Source: an uncultured Latescibacterota bacterium
GTDB taxonomy: Bacteria; Latescibacterota; UBA2968
Direction of reading: 5' to 3'
NCBI GenBank assembly: GCA_951812755.1
Contig: OX638329.1
Coordinates: 543,339-607,338 of the forward strand
DNA length: 64,000 nucleotides
Shown: piece after piece, positions 1 through 8,576 of the stretch
Numbering within the stretch: the first letter of the stretch is position 1
How the letters are laid out: each line of letters begins with the position of its first letter
Notes under the pieces: generated by a model
Told to the model about the DNA's origin: nothing
Databases searched by the model: none
What the model saw: the letters and a program-made list of their open reading frames with translations, nothing else
Made by a program: the position numbers and the translations under genes

Positions 1-666
1 CGCACGGGGGCATTGCCCGGCGCGCCTTCATTGGCTCTGGCGCAGCAGATTGCCCAATTGCCGGGGTTGTGTTTTGCGGGGTTGCATGTGTATGATGGGC
101 ATGTGGGTGATTTCGATGGGGATATGCGTCAGAAGACGGCGTTTGAGTCGATTGACCGGGCTGTTGAGACCCGGTGTTTGATAGAGCGGTCCGGTATTGA
201 GGTTGAGAAATTGGTGGCTTCGGGGTCGCCGGGTTTTGAGCATACGCAACGGGTGGATGGGGTGGATGAGGTTTCGCCGGGTACGTGGATTTTTTGGGAT
301 ATTGGGTATAGTGATAAGTTGCAGGGTCCCTTTGAATGGGCAGCACTGGTTTTGTCCAGTGTGATCAGTACGACCCGCGCAGATCTCGTTACATTGGATG
401 CGGGCAGTAAGGCGATTGCGCCCGATACGCCTGTGCCCCATTTTCGGGCGATGGGGTTGCCGGATGATATTGCGTTTGTGCGGCGCAATGAGGAACACCA
501 GTTGTTGCAACTGCCGGAGGGCACACCGCGACCGCGTGTGGGCGATCAATTTTATCTGGTGCCGCGCCATGTGTGTACGACCGTGAATTTGTGGGATGAG
601 GTGTGCGTGATTGATGAAGACGGGATGTTTGTAGAGACGTGGGCTGTGGATGCGAGAGGGCATTGA
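1..666 (+). CDS. D-threonine aldolase / D-serine dehydratase-like protein, 5' partial
   Basis: The frame is open to the first base of the window, so the N-terminus, including the PLP-binding lysine region, lies outside. The visible part holds the end of an alanine-racemase-type barrel (GLHVYDGHVGD, SGSPGFEHT) followed by a C-terminal beta domain with PRHVCTTVNLWDE. In the DSD1/D-threonine aldolase family the His and Cys of such an HxC motif bind zinc, so a metal- and PLP-dependent cytosolic enzyme acting on D-beta-hydroxy amino acids is likely. Its stop codon directly abuts the GTG start of serA, suggesting one transcript. The substrate cannot be decided from sequence. Confidence 0.85.
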   Translation, partial: RTGALPGAPSLALAQQIAQLPGLCFAGLHVYDGHVGDFDGDMRQKTAFESIDRAVETRCLIERSGIEVEKLVASGSPGFEHTQRVDGVDEVSPGTWIFWDIGYSDKLQGPFEWAALVLSSVISTTRADLVTLDAGSKAIAPDTPVPHFRAMGLPDDIAFVRRNEEHQLLQLPEGTPRPRVGDQFYLVPRHVCTTVNLWDEVCVIDEDGMFVETWAVDARGH

Positions 667-2253
667 GTGAAAATGGAAAAGGTTTTGATTGCCGATTCTC
701 TGGCTGATGGCTGGCAGAATGTTTTTGTTTCTTCAGGTATAGAAGTCGATGTGAATACGGGTCTGTCTGAAGATGAATTGTGTGAGATTATTGGCGATTA
801 TGCCGGGCTGATTGTGCGCAGTGCAACGGAGGTTACGCGACAGGTGGTTGAGGCGGGTGTGAATCTTCGCGCGATTGGTCGGGCGGGTGCTGGTGTGGAT
901 AATATCGATGTGGAAGCCGCGACTGAGCGGGGGATTGTGGTGATGAATGCACCGGGCGGCAATACGATTTCTGCCGCTGAGTACGCGATGGCTATGATGA
1001 TGGCGCTGTCTCGCAATATCCCCCAGGCGACGGCATCGCTTAAAGCTGGCGAATGGGAGCGCGGCAAATACACGGGTGTTGAATTATACGGCAAGACTTT
1101 GGGTATTATTGGCGTGGGGCGCGTTGGTCAGCAGGTGGCGCGACGCGCGCATGCGTTTGGTATGACGTTGTTGGGTGCCGATCCTTTTTTGTCGGATGAT
1201 CTGGCGCGGCAGTTGCATATACAGCAGGCTTCTTACGATGAGATTTTTGCCAGATCGGATTATATTACGTTACACGCAGCGTTTACGGATCAGACCCATC
1301 ATCTCATTTCTGCATCGGCGCTTGCAAGGTGCAAAGATGGGGTGCGTATTATTAACTGTGCGCGGGGCGAACTGGTAGATGAGGAAGCACTTGATAGGGC
1401 GATTGATGCGGGTAAGGTCGCAGGGGCTGCATTGGATGTGTTTGGCGAAGAACCGCCTGCGGTTGATCATCCGCTAATTAGAAGGTCAGAAGTGGTTTCT
1501 ACGCCGCATCTGGGGGCTTCGACATTTGAGGCACAGGAAAATGTGGCGCGGCAGATTGCCATGGATTTGTGCGATGCGCTGCAGGGTAAGCCCGTTCCGA
1601 GTGGTATCAATTTGCCGCCGATTGATCCGGAATATTTCGATGCGATCAGTCCCTATTTGTCGCTGGCAGAAAAGGTGGGGTCGCTGCATGCACAACTTAT
1701 GGGCGGGCATTTGCACAGGGTGATTAATCGATATCAGGGTGTGATTCAGGAATACGCTACGGCGCCGCTTACGGCTGCGGTTTTGAAAGGTATTTTTGGA
1801 TATCAGGCTGAGGAGCCGGTGACGCTGGTCAACGCGCCTTTATGGGCGAAGGCGCGCAGTATTCGGGTTGAAGAGTCCAAGAGTAGTCACGCGGATTATA
1901 GCAATTTGATTACGATAGATGTCGAGACTTCGGAAGAGACGACATCGATTTCAGCGACGGCTTTTGGGCGCCGGGATTTGCGATTGGTTCGCATAGATGA
2001 TATTGAGGTGAAGGCAAAGCTCGAGGGGAATATGATTGTTTTGGGCAATCGGGATGTGCCCGGTGTGGTGGGGCATATGGGCAATTTGTTTGCGGTAAAT
2101 GGGATCAATATTTCCGATATGGCGCTGGGGCGCAGGAGCCAGGGCGGCGATGCGATTATGGTTTTTAATATCGATACGCCAGTGCGGGATGAGGTGCTGG
2201 CCGATATTGTGTCTCAGGAGTTTGTGAACTGGGTTAAACAGGTGAAGCTGTGA
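667..2253 (+). CDS. serA: D-3-phosphoglycerate dehydrogenase
   Basis: First enzyme of serine synthesis: oxidises 3-phosphoglycerate with NAD+. The 528 residues match the long bacterial form. The substrate domain is interrupted by a Rossmann domain with GVGRVG at 149-154; the catalytic Arg is in CARGE (about 233), the Glu in GEEPP (about 262) and the His in TPHLGAS (281). A regulatory ASB domain (about 320-450) and a C-terminal ACT domain (about 455-528, GVVGHMGNLFAVNGINIS) suggest allosteric control by serine. The GTG at 667 abuts the previous stop; an ATG at 673 is an alternative start two codons in. Confidence 0.97.
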   Translation: MKMEKVLIADSLADGWQNVFVSSGIEVDVNTGLSEDELCEIIGDYAGLIVRSATEVTRQVVEAGVNLRAIGRAGAGVDNIDVEAATERGIVVMNAPGGNTISAAEYAMAMMMALSRNIPQATASLKAGEWERGKYTGVELYGKTLGIIGVGRVGQQVARRAHAFGMTLLGADPFLSDDLARQLHIQQASYDEIFARSDYITLHAAFTDQTHHLISASALARCKDGVRIINCARGELVDEEALDRAIDAGKVAGAALDVFGEEPPAVDHPLIRRSEVVSTPHLGASTFEAQENVARQIAMDLCDALQGKPVPSGINLPPIDPEYFDAISPYLSLAEKVGSLHAQLMGGHLHRVINRYQGVIQEYATAPLTAAVLKGIFGYQAEEPVTLVNAPLWAKARSIRVEESKSSHADYSNLITIDVETSEETTSISATAFGRRDLRLVRIDDIEVKAKLEGNMIVLGNRDVPGVVGHMGNLFAVNGINISDMALGRRSQGGDAIMVFNIDTPVRDEVLADIVSQEFVNWVKQVKL

Positions 2254-2535
2254 GAAGTGTGAAGTAATACTAATCAGATATAGAAATCTTGCATCAGGTT
2301 CTCGAGACTGGGTAATCGCGGCAGGGATGCCGCTCCCACAGTAAGCGAGTTGTAGGAGGGAAATCCTTTTCCCGACTCTGCGACAGCTTGAGCAGGCAAC
2401 AGACCATGCATAGTTAATTCTTACGATTGGTATAAGAAGTGTGAAGGCACGTCATCGCGGCATGCTTAAAGCCGCGATCCAGGAAGTTTTTGCTGACCGC
2501 TGACTGCTGATAGCTTATTGAAAAAAGGATAAAAA
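2254..2535. repeat. Intergenic region with REP-like hairpin repeats between serA and purA
   Basis: No gene. It holds a GCGGCAGGGATGCCGC hairpin near 2320-2335, a copy of the core GTAGGAGGGAAATCC..TTTTCCCGAC at 2352-2376, and a GCGGC/GCCGC hairpin at 2451-2482. The same cores recur at 3854, 9640-9761, 9853, 19080-19201, 19699, 36156, 57941 and 58009, so these are dispersed palindromic repeats related to the MITEs described below. Confidence 0.75.
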
Positions 2536-3813
2536 ATGTCTGTTTCAGCAATTGTAGGTGCAAATTGGGGTGATGAGGGCAAGGGCAAGATGACGGATGT
2601 TCTGGCGCGGGATTCCGATTTTGTTATTCGGTTTCAGGGTGGCAATAATGCCGGGCATACGATTATTAATGAGTATGGGAAATTTGCCCTTCACCTTTTG
2701 CCTTCGGGCGTGTTTTATCCGCATACGACGAATATTCTCGGTACGGGGATTGCGTTGAATATTCCGGCTTTTCTGAGTGAGTTGGATGATCTCGTCGCCC
2801 GCGGTGTGCCGAAACCAAATCTGTGTATATCCGAGCGCGCGCAGGTGCTGCTTCCCTATCATCTTCTGATGGATGAGTACGAGGAGGAGCGGTTGGGGGA
2901 TCGAAAGTACGGTTCGACGAAGTCGGGTATTGCGCCGTTTTATTCGGATAAGTATTTGAAGGTGGGGGTTCAAGTGGCCGATTTGTTTGATGAGGGCCGG
3001 TTGCGCGATCGCGTTGCGCGCGCTCTGGAGGTGAAGAATGTGCTTTTTGAGCATTTATATCACAAGCCGATGATGTCTCTGGAGCAGGTTGTGCCGGATT
3101 TGATGGCGGCTGGAGAGCAGATTGAGTCTTATGTTTGCGATACGTCGTTGTTGCTTCACAATGCGTTGAAGGAGAATAAGAAGATTCTCGTGGAGGGGCA
3201 GTTGGGTGCTTTGCGCGATCCCGATCACGGTATTTATCCTTATCCCACGTCTTCTTCCACGTTGGCGGGTTTTGCGTCGATTGGGGCGGGGATTCCGCCT
3301 TATTCGATTACGCAGGTTGTCGCTGTTGCAAAGGCGTATTCTTCTTGTGTGGGGGCAGGTCCTTTTATTTCTGAGATTTTCGGTGAGAAGGCAGAGGATC
3401 TTCGCGAGAGGGGCGGCGATGCAGGGGAATACGGGGCGACGACGGGACGGCCCCGCAGGATGGGCTGGTTCGATGCTGTTGCTACGCGCTATGGGTGCCG
3501 CATGCAAGGGGCGACAGCGGTTGCGTTGTCGCTGCTCGATGTGTTGGGTTATTTGGATGAGATTCCTGTTTGTACAGCTTATGAGATCGATGGTGAGAAG
3601 ACAGAGATTTTTCCCGTTCCATCTTTGCTCGACCGGGCGACGCCTGTGCTGGAAAAGTTGCCGGGATGGAAGACAGATATTTCATCGGTGCGCGAGTTCT
3701 CGGATTTGCCGGCAAATGCACAGAGTTATGTGAAGCATATTGAGGAATGGCTCGAGGTTCCGGTGAAGTGGATTTCCGTTGGTCCGAGGCGGGAAGATAT
3801 TATTGAAATGTGA
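2536..3813 (+). CDS. purA: Adenylosuccinate synthetase
   Basis: Joins IMP and aspartate using GTP in the first committed step to AMP. The N-terminal P-loop variant GDEGKGK is at residues 12-18, followed by NNAGHTI with the catalytic His near 41. The IMP and GTP loops are visible as KYGSTKSGIAP, DPDHGIYPYPTSSS and TTGRPRRMGWFD. Length (425 aa) is normal. The region usually read as GAQGT..LD.DHGT is GQLGALRDPDHGI here, a mild divergence. The start follows AAAAAAGGATAAAAA. A strong terminator sits about 95 bp downstream. Confidence 0.96.
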   Translation: MSVSAIVGANWGDEGKGKMTDVLARDSDFVIRFQGGNNAGHTIINEYGKFALHLLPSGVFYPHTTNILGTGIALNIPAFLSELDDLVARGVPKPNLCISERAQVLLPYHLLMDEYEEERLGDRKYGSTKSGIAPFYSDKYLKVGVQVADLFDEGRLRDRVARALEVKNVLFEHLYHKPMMSLEQVVPDLMAAGEQIESYVCDTSLLLHNALKENKKILVEGQLGALRDPDHGIYPYPTSSSTLAGFASIGAGIPPYSITQVVAVAKAYSSCVGAGPFISEIFGEKAEDLRERGGDAGEYGATTGRPRRMGWFDAVATRYGCRMQGATAVALSLLDVLGYLDEIPVCTAYEIDGEKTEIFPVPSLLDRATPVLEKLPGWKTDISSVREFSDLPANAQSYVKHIEEWLEVPVKWISVGPRREDIIEM

Positions 3814-3853
3814 TGGTGTGAGAGTGTCATCGCAGCGAGATTTTAGCCATCAC

Positions 3854-3878
3854 GTAGGAGGGAAATCCTTTTCCCGAC
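3854..3878. repeat. REP-like palindromic core
   Basis: Copy of the 25-bp core GTAGGAGGGAAATCCTTTTC found inside the 122-bp MITE-B elements and alone at 2352 and 58009. It lies between the purA stop and its terminator. Confidence 0.7.
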
Positions 3879-3905
3879 CCATTATTAGTGTTCAAGTTAT
3901 GGAGA

Positions 3906-3933
3906 AGCCTGTCCAAAAGGACGGGCTTTTTTT
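3906..3933 (+). terminator. Rho-independent terminator of purA
   Basis: Stem AGCCTGTCC / GGACGGGCT (one G-U pair) with an AAAA loop, followed by seven T. It ends the purA transcript before the next gene at 4047. Confidence 0.85.
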
Positions 3934-4046
3934 ATTCATTACAATTTATCGCTCAATTCTGTGGCGTTGGCTCGATATTTGCTCAGGGTCTGACTGTTGC
4001 GTGTGTTTTAAAATAAAATTCACCCATCAGACTCAGGGCATTCCAC

Positions 4047-4976
4047 ATGGCCGAATATGATTCCGTCTCCAAAGATCTGATCCAGACCTATCCCAAAGAC
4101 TTCATCCGACTCACACTTGAACGAGATGATGTCCAGGTCCTCGACATACTCGACACAGAGCAAAACACGGTTAATACACGACACGCCGATAGCCTCATCC
4201 GCGTCCATATCGCAGGTCAGGAGGCATTGATACATCACGAGTTTCAAACCACTGACGATCCATCTATGCCGCTCCGCATGGCGGGCTATGTGATACGTGC
4301 GATAGAGCGTCACGATCTGCCGATTTATTCCAGTATAATCTATTTACGGCGCAGTGCAGGTCGGCGCGATCCGGGGTATTATATCCAGGATTTTCTCGGC
4401 CGTCGCGTTTTGATAGAATACACAGTGATTCGGCTCAGTGAGATCGAGGGACAGGATATTATTGATGGCGGACCTTCGGGTTTGTTTCCGTTCGTGCCTT
4501 TGATGAAACGGCCTGTTGGAATAGATTCGGAGGCGTGGTTGCATCACTGTGTTGACGCCGCGAATGCGTTGCCGGTGGATGAATCAATAAAAGTTGACAT
4601 TTTGGGCAAGTTGATGATATTAGGTGGATTAGAGTATGATCCAACCCTGATCAATCGTATTCTATTACAGGAGGGTCTTATGGACGCTATTATGCGCGAA
4701 TCATCGTTTGCACAATACATTAAGCAATTGGGTATTGAGCAAGGTAGAGAGGAAGGCATTGAGCAAGGTATTGGGCAAGGCATTGAGCAGGGGGGCAGAC
4801 AACGCGCCATTGAAGATATTCTCGAAGTGTTGGAGATTCGATTTGACATGAGCGAAGCGCACCCTCTATCCACTCGCATTGCGGCCATTGACGATTTGCA
4901 ACACCTCAAGCAGTTGCTCCGTGCGGCGATACAGGTGCCCAATATCGAGGCTTTTCAGCGCGTGTTAGATGCGTGA
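4047..4976 (+). CDS. Rpn/PD-(D/E)XK nuclease-family (transposase-like) protein
   Basis: 309 aa, matching the Rpn family of recombination-promoting nucleases, often annotated as PD-(D/E)XK transposase. The nuclease core is visible as HADSLIRV with Asp 48 followed by IHHEFQT (Glu 65, Gln 67), the E-x-Q variant of the E-x-K motif usual in this group. Residues about 235-265 are a low-complexity Gly-Ile-Glu-Gln tract, also typical and prone to length change. Known relatives cut DNA and promote RecA-independent recombination; activity here is inferred. The following small gene starts 12 bp downstream. Confidence 0.8.
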   Translation: MAEYDSVSKDLIQTYPKDFIRLTLERDDVQVLDILDTEQNTVNTRHADSLIRVHIAGQEALIHHEFQTTDDPSMPLRMAGYVIRAIERHDLPIYSSIIYLRRSAGRRDPGYYIQDFLGRRVLIEYTVIRLSEIEGQDIIDGGPSGLFPFVPLMKRPVGIDSEAWLHHCVDAANALPVDESIKVDILGKLMILGGLEYDPTLINRILLQEGLMDAIMRESSFAQYIKQLGIEQGREEGIEQGIGQGIEQGGRQRAIEDILEVLEIRFDMSEAHPLSTRIAAIDDLQHLKQLLRAAIQVPNIEAFQRVLDA

Positions 4977-4988
4977 TCTGATTTTCCA

Positions 4989-5358
4989 ATGAGTGCCACC
5001 ACGACCAACCCCCACAATCAGGCCCTGGACCTCGTGGAAATAGCCATTCTGGAACGAACACGCGGCCATGATGAGAAAGCTGTCCAGCTTTATGCCGAAG
5101 CGTTGGAATTGGAGCTTGCTGCCATTAGGGAATTGGATGAGCGCGGCGACCACGCCGAGCCAACCTGGTCAGTGCTACACCGCAGTGCCGGATGGATGGC
5201 GTTTAATAGGTCGGGCTGAAAAGTTGGCAAGCAGAGCACTCACTGGCGATCCGCACCCAGAGATTGCCGAGGAATTGCGCGACCTTCTGGAAGAAACCTA
5301 TGTGCAGATGCGCGGCAAACTAAAGGACACTGCTGTGGCCGAAACCGCAGATAGCTAA
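4989..5358 (+). pseudogene. Small TPR-like hypothetical protein, frameshifted
   Basis: The reading begins at ATG 4989 (MSATTTNPHNQALDL) and runs to a stop at 5217-5219 after HRSAGWMAFNRSG. A second frame carries the natural continuation (RAEKLASRALTGDPHPEIAE) to 5358. Joining the two near 5195-5212 gives one helical protein of about 120 aa resembling small TPR-like proteins of unknown function. No slippery heptamer is visible, so mutation or sequencing error is more likely than programmed shifting. It sits 12 bp after the Rpn-type gene. Confidence 0.6.
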
Positions 5359-5458
5359 CCACCCGGTGCTGTATCCCTCCTTCCACATCCATCCAGTAGC
5401 AACCCGTATTTTCTCTTTTATCCGCTTGATCAACGCACGTTGGCATCCATCAGTGTCC

Positions 5459-5479
5459 TCTTACAAAATTTTTTGTAAG
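5459..5479. promoter_or_regulatory. AT-rich palindrome upstream of the acetyltransferase
   Basis: CTTACAAAATTTTTTGTAAG forms a near-perfect dyad about 75 bp upstream of the 5556 gene, in an otherwise gene-free stretch (5359-5555). It could be an operator; nothing else supports this. Confidence 0.3.
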
Positions 5480-5555
5480 CAGAACGAAACTCCAAACTTT
5501 TCGATTTTGTCAAAGAATACGCAGAATATTCAGAATATTACACCAACTACAGTTT

Positions 5556-6257
5556 ATGGAGATAAAACCAATGTCATCTCTTCCCGTTGGCGATTGTGTG
5601 CCGTCTGTGTCTGAAGTGCGTGTCCCGCGACGAATGGATTATGAGGGTGAGTATATTGCGCTGTCGCCACTCGATCCCGAAAGGGATGCGCTCGGGTTGT
5701 TCGCCTGTTCGCATGGGACGGAACTCGTGGAGCAGTTGTGGACGTATATGGCGTACGGGCCTTTTGAAGGTGTGGCGTCTATGCAGGCGTGGCTTGAGGA
5801 GATTGAGCGTTCAGAGGATCCGCTCTTTTTGTGTGTTCGGGATAAACAATCTGATCGGCCTATTGGTATGGTGAGTTTTTTGAATATTGCGCCCGATGCA
5901 CGGCGGTTGGAGCTTGGGAATATCTGGTATGGTGCCGAGGCACAAAATACGTGTGCGAATACCGAGGCTGCGTATCTCATGCTTTGCGAGGCGTTTGATT
6001 GTATGCGTTATCGCCGCGTGGAGTGGAAGTGCGATGCGCTCAATAAACGTTCGCGGTCTGCTGCGCTCCGTCTGGGGTTCACGTATGAAGGGCTTTTTCG
6101 CCAGCATATGATTGTTAAAGACCGCAACCGGGATACGACATGGTTTTCCATGCTGGATACGGAATGGTCCCGGATTAAAGAAAATATGGAGCAATGGTTA
6201 TATTACAACCCGGATAAGTCCTGGTCGCTGAGGGAAAAGAATCGAGGGTTGGGTTGA
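5556..6257 (+). CDS. GNAT-family N-acetyltransferase (RimJ/RimL-like)
   Basis: 233 aa with the order typical of RimJ/RimL acetyltransferases: N-terminal RRMDYEGEYIALSPLDPERD, a central IGMVSFLNIAPDARRLELG strand region, and a C-terminal NKRSRSAALRLGFTYEGLF, the hallmark acetyl-CoA/substrate segment of this subgroup. It likely acetylates a protein N-terminus or small amine from acetyl-CoA in the cytosol; the acceptor is unknown. A second ATG (MSSLPVGD, codon 6) is a possible start. A terminator follows 28 bp after the stop. Confidence 0.88.
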   Translation: MEIKPMSSLPVGDCVPSVSEVRVPRRMDYEGEYIALSPLDPERDALGLFACSHGTELVEQLWTYMAYGPFEGVASMQAWLEEIERSEDPLFLCVRDKQSDRPIGMVSFLNIAPDARRLELGNIWYGAEAQNTCANTEAAYLMLCEAFDCMRYRRVEWKCDALNKRSRSAALRLGFTYEGLFRQHMIVKDRNRDTTWFSMLDTEWSRIKENMEQWLYYNPDKSWSLREKNRGLG

Positions 6258-6284
6258 CGTAATGTAACGCGCTTGTGACACAAA

Positions 6285-6318
6285 AACCCCAGACGAAAAT
6301 CGTCTGGGGTTTGATTTT
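6285..6318 (+). terminator. Rho-independent terminator
   Basis: Stem AACCCCAGACG / CGTCTGGGGTT with an AAAAT loop, then TTGATTTT. It closes the acetyltransferase transcript. Confidence 0.85.
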
Positions 6319-6498
6319 AAGAGTAGTGGTTATCTACGAGGGCAATTCTTGCGAGATGCGTTCTGCAAGGAAGAGCTTGAGCAGGACTTAAAATTCCAAC
6401 GTTTTTTAAAAAAACACTTGACACGAACTTTCATTTTTGCCATTTCTAATTTTTTAGCATACATTGTACAGCAGATTTTCGTAAGGTTCAACGGCAAT

Positions 6499-7236
6499 AT
6501 GATCATCTTTAATCAGGGTAGCCCAGAAGACTCAAATAGTATTCAGCTATCCACCAGATCAGGAAAATGGATACACAATGTAAAACGGGAGGAATTACCT
6601 CCAGAGGTTATGAAAGCTAAAGTGGATGCACACAAAAATTTTGCCCAAAAAGTTAATGCCCAACTCAGATCAATCAGCGGTGTTTACAACTGTGTTGGTA
6701 TGGTATTCGCTGCGCGTCGTGTTCATATTGATGATCAGTATGTGCGTATGATACTTCGAGAGGATGGCTACCGGAAGATTGAGAAGGCAGACGCAGAGGA
6801 TGATGATATTGTAGTCTATACATTGTCCGACAAGGTCATTCACATTGGGCGTATATTCGGCAATACACTACCTGATAAAGTTGGTGGAATGGACCACAGA
6901 GTTCTTAGAAGCTGTTTTAAAATTAATACCTGATGTTACGCATGTCAGGCGTTTTGTCATGCTGAGCGTAGCCGAAGCATCTTTTCCACCTGAGTTGGTA
7001 AGAGATGAACTGGCCTGAGAGGCGGCCAGTTGTACCCCGCTCCTTCGACTCCGCTGCGCTCCGCTCAGAATGACAGGGCAATAGCGCATAGCTGAGAAGG
7101 GGCAAAATGAGTTTTAAAACAGTCTCTTAGCAAATGGGGTGAGGATGGGGAGTATTTCCACAGAGTTACGGATCTTCCAGAGGCGTTGCAATTTGATAAT
7201 TGGGAAGTCTGGACCGAAAGGAAGGGGTGCCCATGA
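6499..7236 (+). pseudogene. Uncharacterised protein gene split by MITE-A copy 1
   Basis: The frame reads from about ATG 6499 (MIIFNQGSPEDSNSI) to GMDHRVL at 6907, then runs into a 219-bp MITE and stops at 6933. After the MITE the frame resumes at 7127 as SKWGEDGEYFHRVTD and ends at TGA 7234-7236. Deleting the element and one TTA duplication rejoins both parts in frame. The open frame extends upstream to TTG 6349, but that stretch is low-complexity and unlike the rest. The restored protein (about 170 aa) is not firmly recognised; its Ser-Lys-Trp-Gly tail recalls small uncharacterised proteins. The stop overlaps the ATG of the next gene. Confidence 0.65.
6908..7126 (+). mobile_element. MITE-A copy 1 (219 bp, TNA target duplication)
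   Basis: Non-coding element with inverted ends GAAGCTGTTTTAAAA and TTTTAAAACAGTCTC, flanked by TTA on both sides (6905-6907, 7127-7129). The interior pairs GTCATGCTGAGCGTAGCCGA with CGCTCCGCTCAGAATGAC. Full copies also lie at 19332-19541 and 38242-38426. A 3-bp TNA duplication is known for some IS5-type elements; the mobilising transposase is not in the window. Confidence 0.85.
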
Positions 7237-7661
7237 GTATTCAAAACCTATTCACAGCAATCGAAGACTTCGAGTTCGGGGCCAGGGTTGGCGTTGCGAG
7301 CGGATTTGAAACATTTGGTTCAATAGTTTGTGAACAAGACGAGGTTAAGCAACTTCGAGATTGTTGCAAAGATGTATCTACATATCGGCAACTCTATAAA
7401 AGGGCCGTTGAAGTTTGTAACCGCTCTATTGATACAGACTATGCGAATCCCTGGGATATACCACTTGCTGTCTATTTGGCTATTATCCAGGATTGCAACT
7501 TCGAGGAAGGCAAGATATTGGCACGTATTGTTGAGTCAACAGATAACCTCTTTTGGGCAAGAAAAGTCGCTTTGGCTATATTATCTCAAGAAACTAAAAG
7601 CCCTGCTGATACATCAACGGATCCTGATATTGAGATCACCGCGACAGACCGCCTGACATAG
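7233..7661 (+). CDS. Hypothetical protein
   Basis: 142 aa from ATG 7233, which overlaps the preceding stop (ATGA) and follows a GGAAGGGG ribosome site, so it was translationally coupled to the MITE-split gene. The protein is acidic and helical (IQNLFTAIEDFEFGARVG near the start, LAVYLAIIQDCNFEEGKIL in the middle) with no recognised domain. The coupling suggests the two products worked together, perhaps as a two-gene accessory module; with its partner broken the function may be lost. A terminator follows at 7691. Confidence 0.6.
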   Translation: MSIQNLFTAIEDFEFGARVGVASGFETFGSIVCEQDEVKQLRDCCKDVSTYRQLYKRAVEVCNRSIDTDYANPWDIPLAVYLAIIQDCNFEEGKILARIVESTDNLFWARKVALAILSQETKSPADTSTDPDIEITATDRLT

Positions 7662-7690
7662 AGGTAAGCCATAAACAACACATTAGACAC

Positions 7691-7724
7691 TTGGGTTGCG
7701 GGTCGAATCTGCAGCCCAATTTTT
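7691..7724 (+). terminator. Rho-independent terminator
   Basis: Stem TTGGGTTGC / GCAGCCCAA (one G-U pair) with an 11-nt loop and five T, 30 bp after the 7661 stop. Confidence 0.75.
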
Positions 7725-7826
7725 ATAAAAATAAAAAATTACGCCGCTCTGGTTTTGTAACGTGGTTTTATTTTTCCCTTCTTTTATTTTTTTCACTGGC
7801 AATATTTCTTTTTTAAGGAGTCCACC

Positions 7827-8576
7827 ATGTCTCTCGCTGCATGTATATGGGCGCTGACCTGTGCCGAGGAACTCGCGTTGGAGCAGGTTGCCGATGCGGG
7901 GTTTACGCATATTGATATTCGTCCGGGTTGGCTTCAGGCAGCCGATCTTCAACAACGGGCGAAAGATCTTGGTCTCGCTGTTTCGTGTATTGCGGCTTCT
8001 GCCGATATGCCCGAGGGGATGTCTCTGACAGGGGATAATCCACAATCCGCACGCGATCACATAAATCGGGCGTTTGATCACGGTGCTCGGCTCGGTGCAA
8101 CGACTGCGTACCTGGTGCCCCAGGGCGATGATGCCGACCTGTTTGCCGAGTCTTTGAGCGTGCTGGCTGATCAGGCGCAGGATGCAGGTGTCAAGCTCGC
8201 TGTTGAACATTTTCCAGGTACGTTTTTGCCGACGGTGCCGTTTACGCTCACTTATCTCGAGAAGATCGGGCATCCCAATCTGTATCTGCTTTTTGATATT
8301 GGACACGCACAGATGGCGAATGAAGATCCCGCGGATATGATCGCGCTGGCAGGGGATCGTCTGGGTTATGTTCATCTCGACGATAATGATGGGGAGGAGG
8401 ATCTGCATCTGGGTCTGTGCGATGGGGTGCTGACGCGGGAGGTGCTGCGATCTACATTCGCCGCGCTCCGTTCGGCCAATTATACCGGGAATATGAGTCT
8501 CGAACTCAAGTCGGATATTCCAGATCCTCTCGCCGCGCTGAAGAGAAGCCGAGGGATTGTGATTGAGAATTTATAA
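7827..8576 (+). CDS. Sugar phosphate isomerase/epimerase-type TIM-barrel protein
   Basis: 249 aa, AP-endonuclease-2/xylose-isomerase-like barrel. The usual metal ligands are spread as in the family: Glu in VKLAVEHFPG, Asp and His in LLFDIGHAQM, His/Asp in YVHLDDNDGEEDLHLG, and Glu in SLELKSD. Relatives isomerise or epimerise sugars or cyclitols; the substrate is unknown. Start supported by TTAAGGAGTCCACC just upstream. The stop overlaps the stop of the convergent oxidoreductase gene by 6 bp (TTATAA serves both strands). Confidence 0.85.
   Translation: MSLAACIWALTCAEELALEQVADAGFTHIDIRPGWLQAADLQQRAKDLGLAVSCIAASADMPEGMSLTGDNPQSARDHINRAFDHGARLGATTAYLVPQGDDADLFAESLSVLADQAQDAGVKLAVEHFPGTFLPTVPFTLTYLEKIGHPNLYLLFDIGHAQMANEDPADMIALAGDRLGYVHLDDNDGEEDLHLGLCDGVLTREVLRSTFAALRSANYTGNMSLELKSDIPDPLAALKRSRGIVIENL

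Noticed and set aside
6349-6498. N-terminal extension of the MITE-split gene from TTG 6349
   Set aside because: No ribosome site; the stretch is AT-rich, with a hydrophobic run unlike the following soluble sequence.
7691-7724. tRNA-like T-arm (GGGTCGAATCT) before a GCAGCCCAA tail
   Set aside because: No acceptor, D or anticodon stem upstream; it folds as a terminator hairpin with a T-run.
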